From JAUSNA01 sp964511965 (GTDB lineage: Bacteria; Patescibacteriota; Microgenomatia; Levybacterales; GWA1-39-11): a DNA stretch of 15,232 nt. Below are positions 14,401 through 15,232 of the stretch, piece by piece. The translations under genes and the position numbers were made by a program. The stretch lies in the NCBI GenBank assembly GCA_964511965.1, contig CAZEGF010000005.1, positions 1 through 15,232 of the forward strand. The letters run 5' to 3'. The notes under the pieces are model-generated. The model was not told where the DNA came from and did no database searches. It was given only the letters and a program-made list of their open reading frames with translations. The first letter of the stretch is position 1. Every line of letters starts with the position of its first letter.

Positions 14401-15232
14401 CTCATTTACACTTTCAAGTTTTATAACCGATGGTGTTGTAGTCAATAATTCATCAGGTGTATTTTCGACTATCGCACAATTAAATACTGCCAGAGGAGGA
14501 ACAGGTCTTGATACGTCAGGAGCATTGCCAGGACAAATACTTATCGGGAATGGAACAGGGCTTAGCCTTAATTATATTTCCGGTACATCAAATCAGGTAA
14601 ATGTTGTGAACGGTAGTGGCACAATTGTTCTTTCTACACCTCAAGATATTGCCGCAACTTCTTCGCCGACATTTGCTTCCCAAAGTTTAACCGCTACTAG
14701 TAACCAACTGACGCTAGGAGCAGCAGGCAACACGCTTGTTATTAATGCTAATTCGCAATCAGTGCCAAGGACTGCGTCTATTCCTTCCCTCAGTGCATCT
14801 GACACATTTATTTTTGCTAACGAAACTCAAACATTAAGCAATAAATCTATTGGATCAACTGGGCTTATCTTTTCTGGAGCCGCAACAGATATTACAACAG
14901 CGAGCAATGAGGATCTAACTATTTCACCTTCCGGTATTGGTGAAATCATACTTTCAAATACTGTAAAACTTGGGAGCTTGCCTTCAGCCGGAGTTGCCGC
15001 TACTACACTTTGTAGAGACAACACAACGACAGAGATAACCCAATGCCCTGCCAATGCAAGCAACGTTTCTCTACAGCTCGCGTACGATTCCGGTAACACA
15101 ATAGTTACAACCGCAAATAGAAACATAGATATAACACTTGGATCAGGACTTTCAACATCACTTTTATTGACTAATGTCGGAACAGCTAGTGCATTCGTAA
15201 TAAACGATACAAACGGTGCAATAAATAATTCA
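11480..15232 (+). CDS. MerR-type HTH, membrane anchor and giant fibre-like surface protein (3' end cut off)
   Basis: From the ATG at 11480 the frame stays open for 1251 codons to the window edge. Residues 1-55 form a MerR/excisionase-type helix-turn-helix (L-T-L-K-Q-A-A-R-Q-L-G-V-S start, Y-R-E-E-D-L-K-K-L-L end). Residues about 56-106 are a polar linker ending in K-P-K-R-K. Residues 107-123 are one membrane helix. The basic flank on the N side implies N-in, C-out. The remaining 1100-plus residues are rich in Thr, Ser, Gly, Asn and Ile and poor in Lys. They carry tail-fibre-like motifs: G-G-T-G with G-D-L-I-Y-A near residue 300-320, D-L-G-S-P-T-H-R-Y-R-D-L-Y near 530, and A-T-T-P-S-T-G-A-F-T-N-L near 957. 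Three C-x10-C pairs (611/622, 785/796, 1178/1189) and one C-x2-C (265/268) occur. Likely a surface adhesin or fibre; whether the HTH binds DNA is unknown. Confidence 0.85.
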   Translation, partial: MKLLTLKQAARQLGVSVETLVYLCDRYSLTPIFDASGELRYREEDLKKLLAASETMAATNTSAKKTISQIGSENNSFESFIVSMGVSFEAFKTFAQFAYLKPKRKTLLLGLIAALLFVGGVYARHQAVKNDTSKVALEPQNSEATPEVLGTQTSKLKLTGSVIFGLPVVSRENLNIQKNLLVEGTSLFKGDITAPNVVYSITAGQNVTISGDPQTPTISVAASGVTSFQGKTGDIELVAGDGIAITDLTISDTTTLETLVARGHCSSCLTDPDIANTITIDSGGSVAGEAIKTGLISTAVGGTGISTYATGDLIYASAPDVLDTLPIGSTGQFLTISPSGIPSWTNITSFAVATIKQNDVVISNVINAIDFTGNDFSVTESPVGEANVQLAATLNSVTGVANNFNIGGTILSFTGAGSVLSTGANPLTLDSGTTGSINLGTGNNSKTINIGTGTAGNTINFATDNTTPDQINIGSNLDLATVGAGLVFIPTGRVGIGAGPYDTDADGNPFRLEVSGSIGPSVDAIYDLGSPTHRYRDLYITGATTSGGDVTIANASPKIYFIDTDVGQDQYLINVDNSEFILKNNSTGAEALVSRSNGDIDLAGGSASTGCTIANATGNLVCSGDITTTNTSGTVGFFTRNNGTSTIAPTTAGDNLSTSGNILTTGTGTIVSATTLTAQAATNQIVLGTGTTTTITSPAPGVSRIATLPALSSDDTFVFANETQTLTNKTIGATGLTFSGAATDISTLANEDFTISPNGTGQIVLSNITRLLNLPGPGVSATTLCRDNVSNEITQCPANAGGISLQLAYNSGNTISASDSLGNIDFTLASDSARALTLTNTGTASSAFVINDTNAALQNALEVQSNGVTTLTIAEDGILSTTGNILTTGTGTITSAGTLTASNGLNLTTGTLNLTATAGTLNLSGLSGSSISTGVNNLLITSANFNATATGINSTAIGATTPSTGAFTNLSANGSFTLSSFITDGVVVNNSSGVFSTIAQLNTARGGTGLDTSGALPGQILIGNGTGLSLNYISGTSNQVNVVNGSGTIVLSTPQDIAATSSPTFASQSLTATSNQLTLGAAGNTLVINANSQSVPRTASIPSLSASDTFIFANETQTLSNKSIGSTGLIFSGAATDITTASNEDLTISPSGIGEIILSNTVKLGSLPSAGVAATTLCRDNTTTEITQCPANASNVSLQLAYDSGNTIVTTANRNIDITLGSGLSTSLLLTNVGTASAFVINDTNGAINNS
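13502..14053 (+). repeat. Fibre protein long repeat, copy A
   Basis: About 184 codons that recur, diverged, at 14684-15232. The shared core includes D-T-F-V-F-A-N-E-T-Q-T-L-T-N-K, F-S-G-A-A-T-D-I and the C-x10-C segment ending E-I-T-Q-C-P-A-N. The main offset is 1179 nt (393 codons). Confidence 0.75.
14684..15232 (+). repeat. Fibre protein long repeat, copy B (cut by window edge)
   Basis: Matches copy A (13502-14053) at protein level throughout: D-T-F-I-F-A-N-E-T-Q-T-L-S-N-K, F-S-G-A-A-T-D-I, C-R-D-N and E-I-T-Q-C-P-A-N, then A-F-V-I-N-D-T-N. DNA identity is clearly lower than protein similarity, so the duplication is old. Confidence 0.75.

Noticed and set aside
12400..15126. Long open frames on the minus strand beneath the fibre gene
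   Set aside because: They mirror the Thr/Ser/Gly-rich codons of the plus-strand gene, which produce few antisense stops. Their products are Val/Pro/Ala-rich without motifs, and the plus frame is continuous with clear domains.
1..15232. CRISPR array, tRNA or rRNA genes, insertion sequences
   Set aside because: No spaced repeat array, no T-arm or cloverleaf pattern in the intergenic stretches, and no transposase-like frame was found.

Overview
The window is AT-rich, compact bacterial DNA. It looks like a Candidate Phyla Radiation (Patescibacteria) genome, probably of the Microgenomates type. The basis for this is a very divergent but complete F1 ATP synthase set, almost no Shine-Dalgarno sequences, 1-8 nt gene spacing in the operon, and a long Thr/Ser/Gly-rich surface fibre protein. 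The assignment is inference from sequence style; no 16S or ribosomal marker is present.

Layout. 1-258 (minus): 5' part of a Nudix hydrolase gene, running off the left edge. 306-1313 (plus): GH130-type mannoside phosphorylase/hydrolase. 1330-2139 (plus): an unusual exported protein whose last 70 residues have the hairpin fold of the F-ATPase c subunit, but with Ala where the proton-binding carboxylate belongs. 2156-2890 (plus): unknown soluble protein. 2919-3446 (minus): unknown four-helix membrane protein. 3490-3648 (plus): a possible 52-residue membrane protein, divergent from it. 3793-4602 and 4759-5286 (minus): a PlsC-like acyltransferase and a P-loop nucleotide kinase, each followed by a nearly identical 26-bp palindrome. 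5439-10990 (plus): the atpFHAGDC run (b, delta, alpha, gamma, beta, epsilon). 10991-11479: a 489-bp AT-rich non-coding stretch with repeated motifs and a promoter region. 11480 to the right edge (plus): a giant open frame joining a cytoplasmic MerR-type helix-turn-helix, one membrane anchor and a fibre-like extracellular region.

How the parts fit. The six genes from b to epsilon encode the F1 head and the stalks. The catalytic Walker A and GERTREG motifs of beta and the arginine finger of alpha are kept. The canonical order is a-c-b-delta-alpha-gamma-beta-epsilon. Here the c-like gene still lies upstream of b, but about 3.3 kb away, and no subunit a gene is visible. The c-like protein has no acidic residue in either membrane helix and carries an exported domain of about 160 residues at its N-terminus. 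Either the working a and c genes lie elsewhere, or this Fo is altered.

Regulation. Several genes have a -10-like hexamer only 6-8 nt before the start codon, three of them with an upstream TGC (extended -10), which suggests leaderless mRNAs. Between 3444 and 3492 a palindrome appears to form a symmetric two-way promoter for two GTG-started genes. The fibre gene promoter is flanked by 13-nt inverted repeats (12/13) and preceded by a partial copy of the palindromic element.
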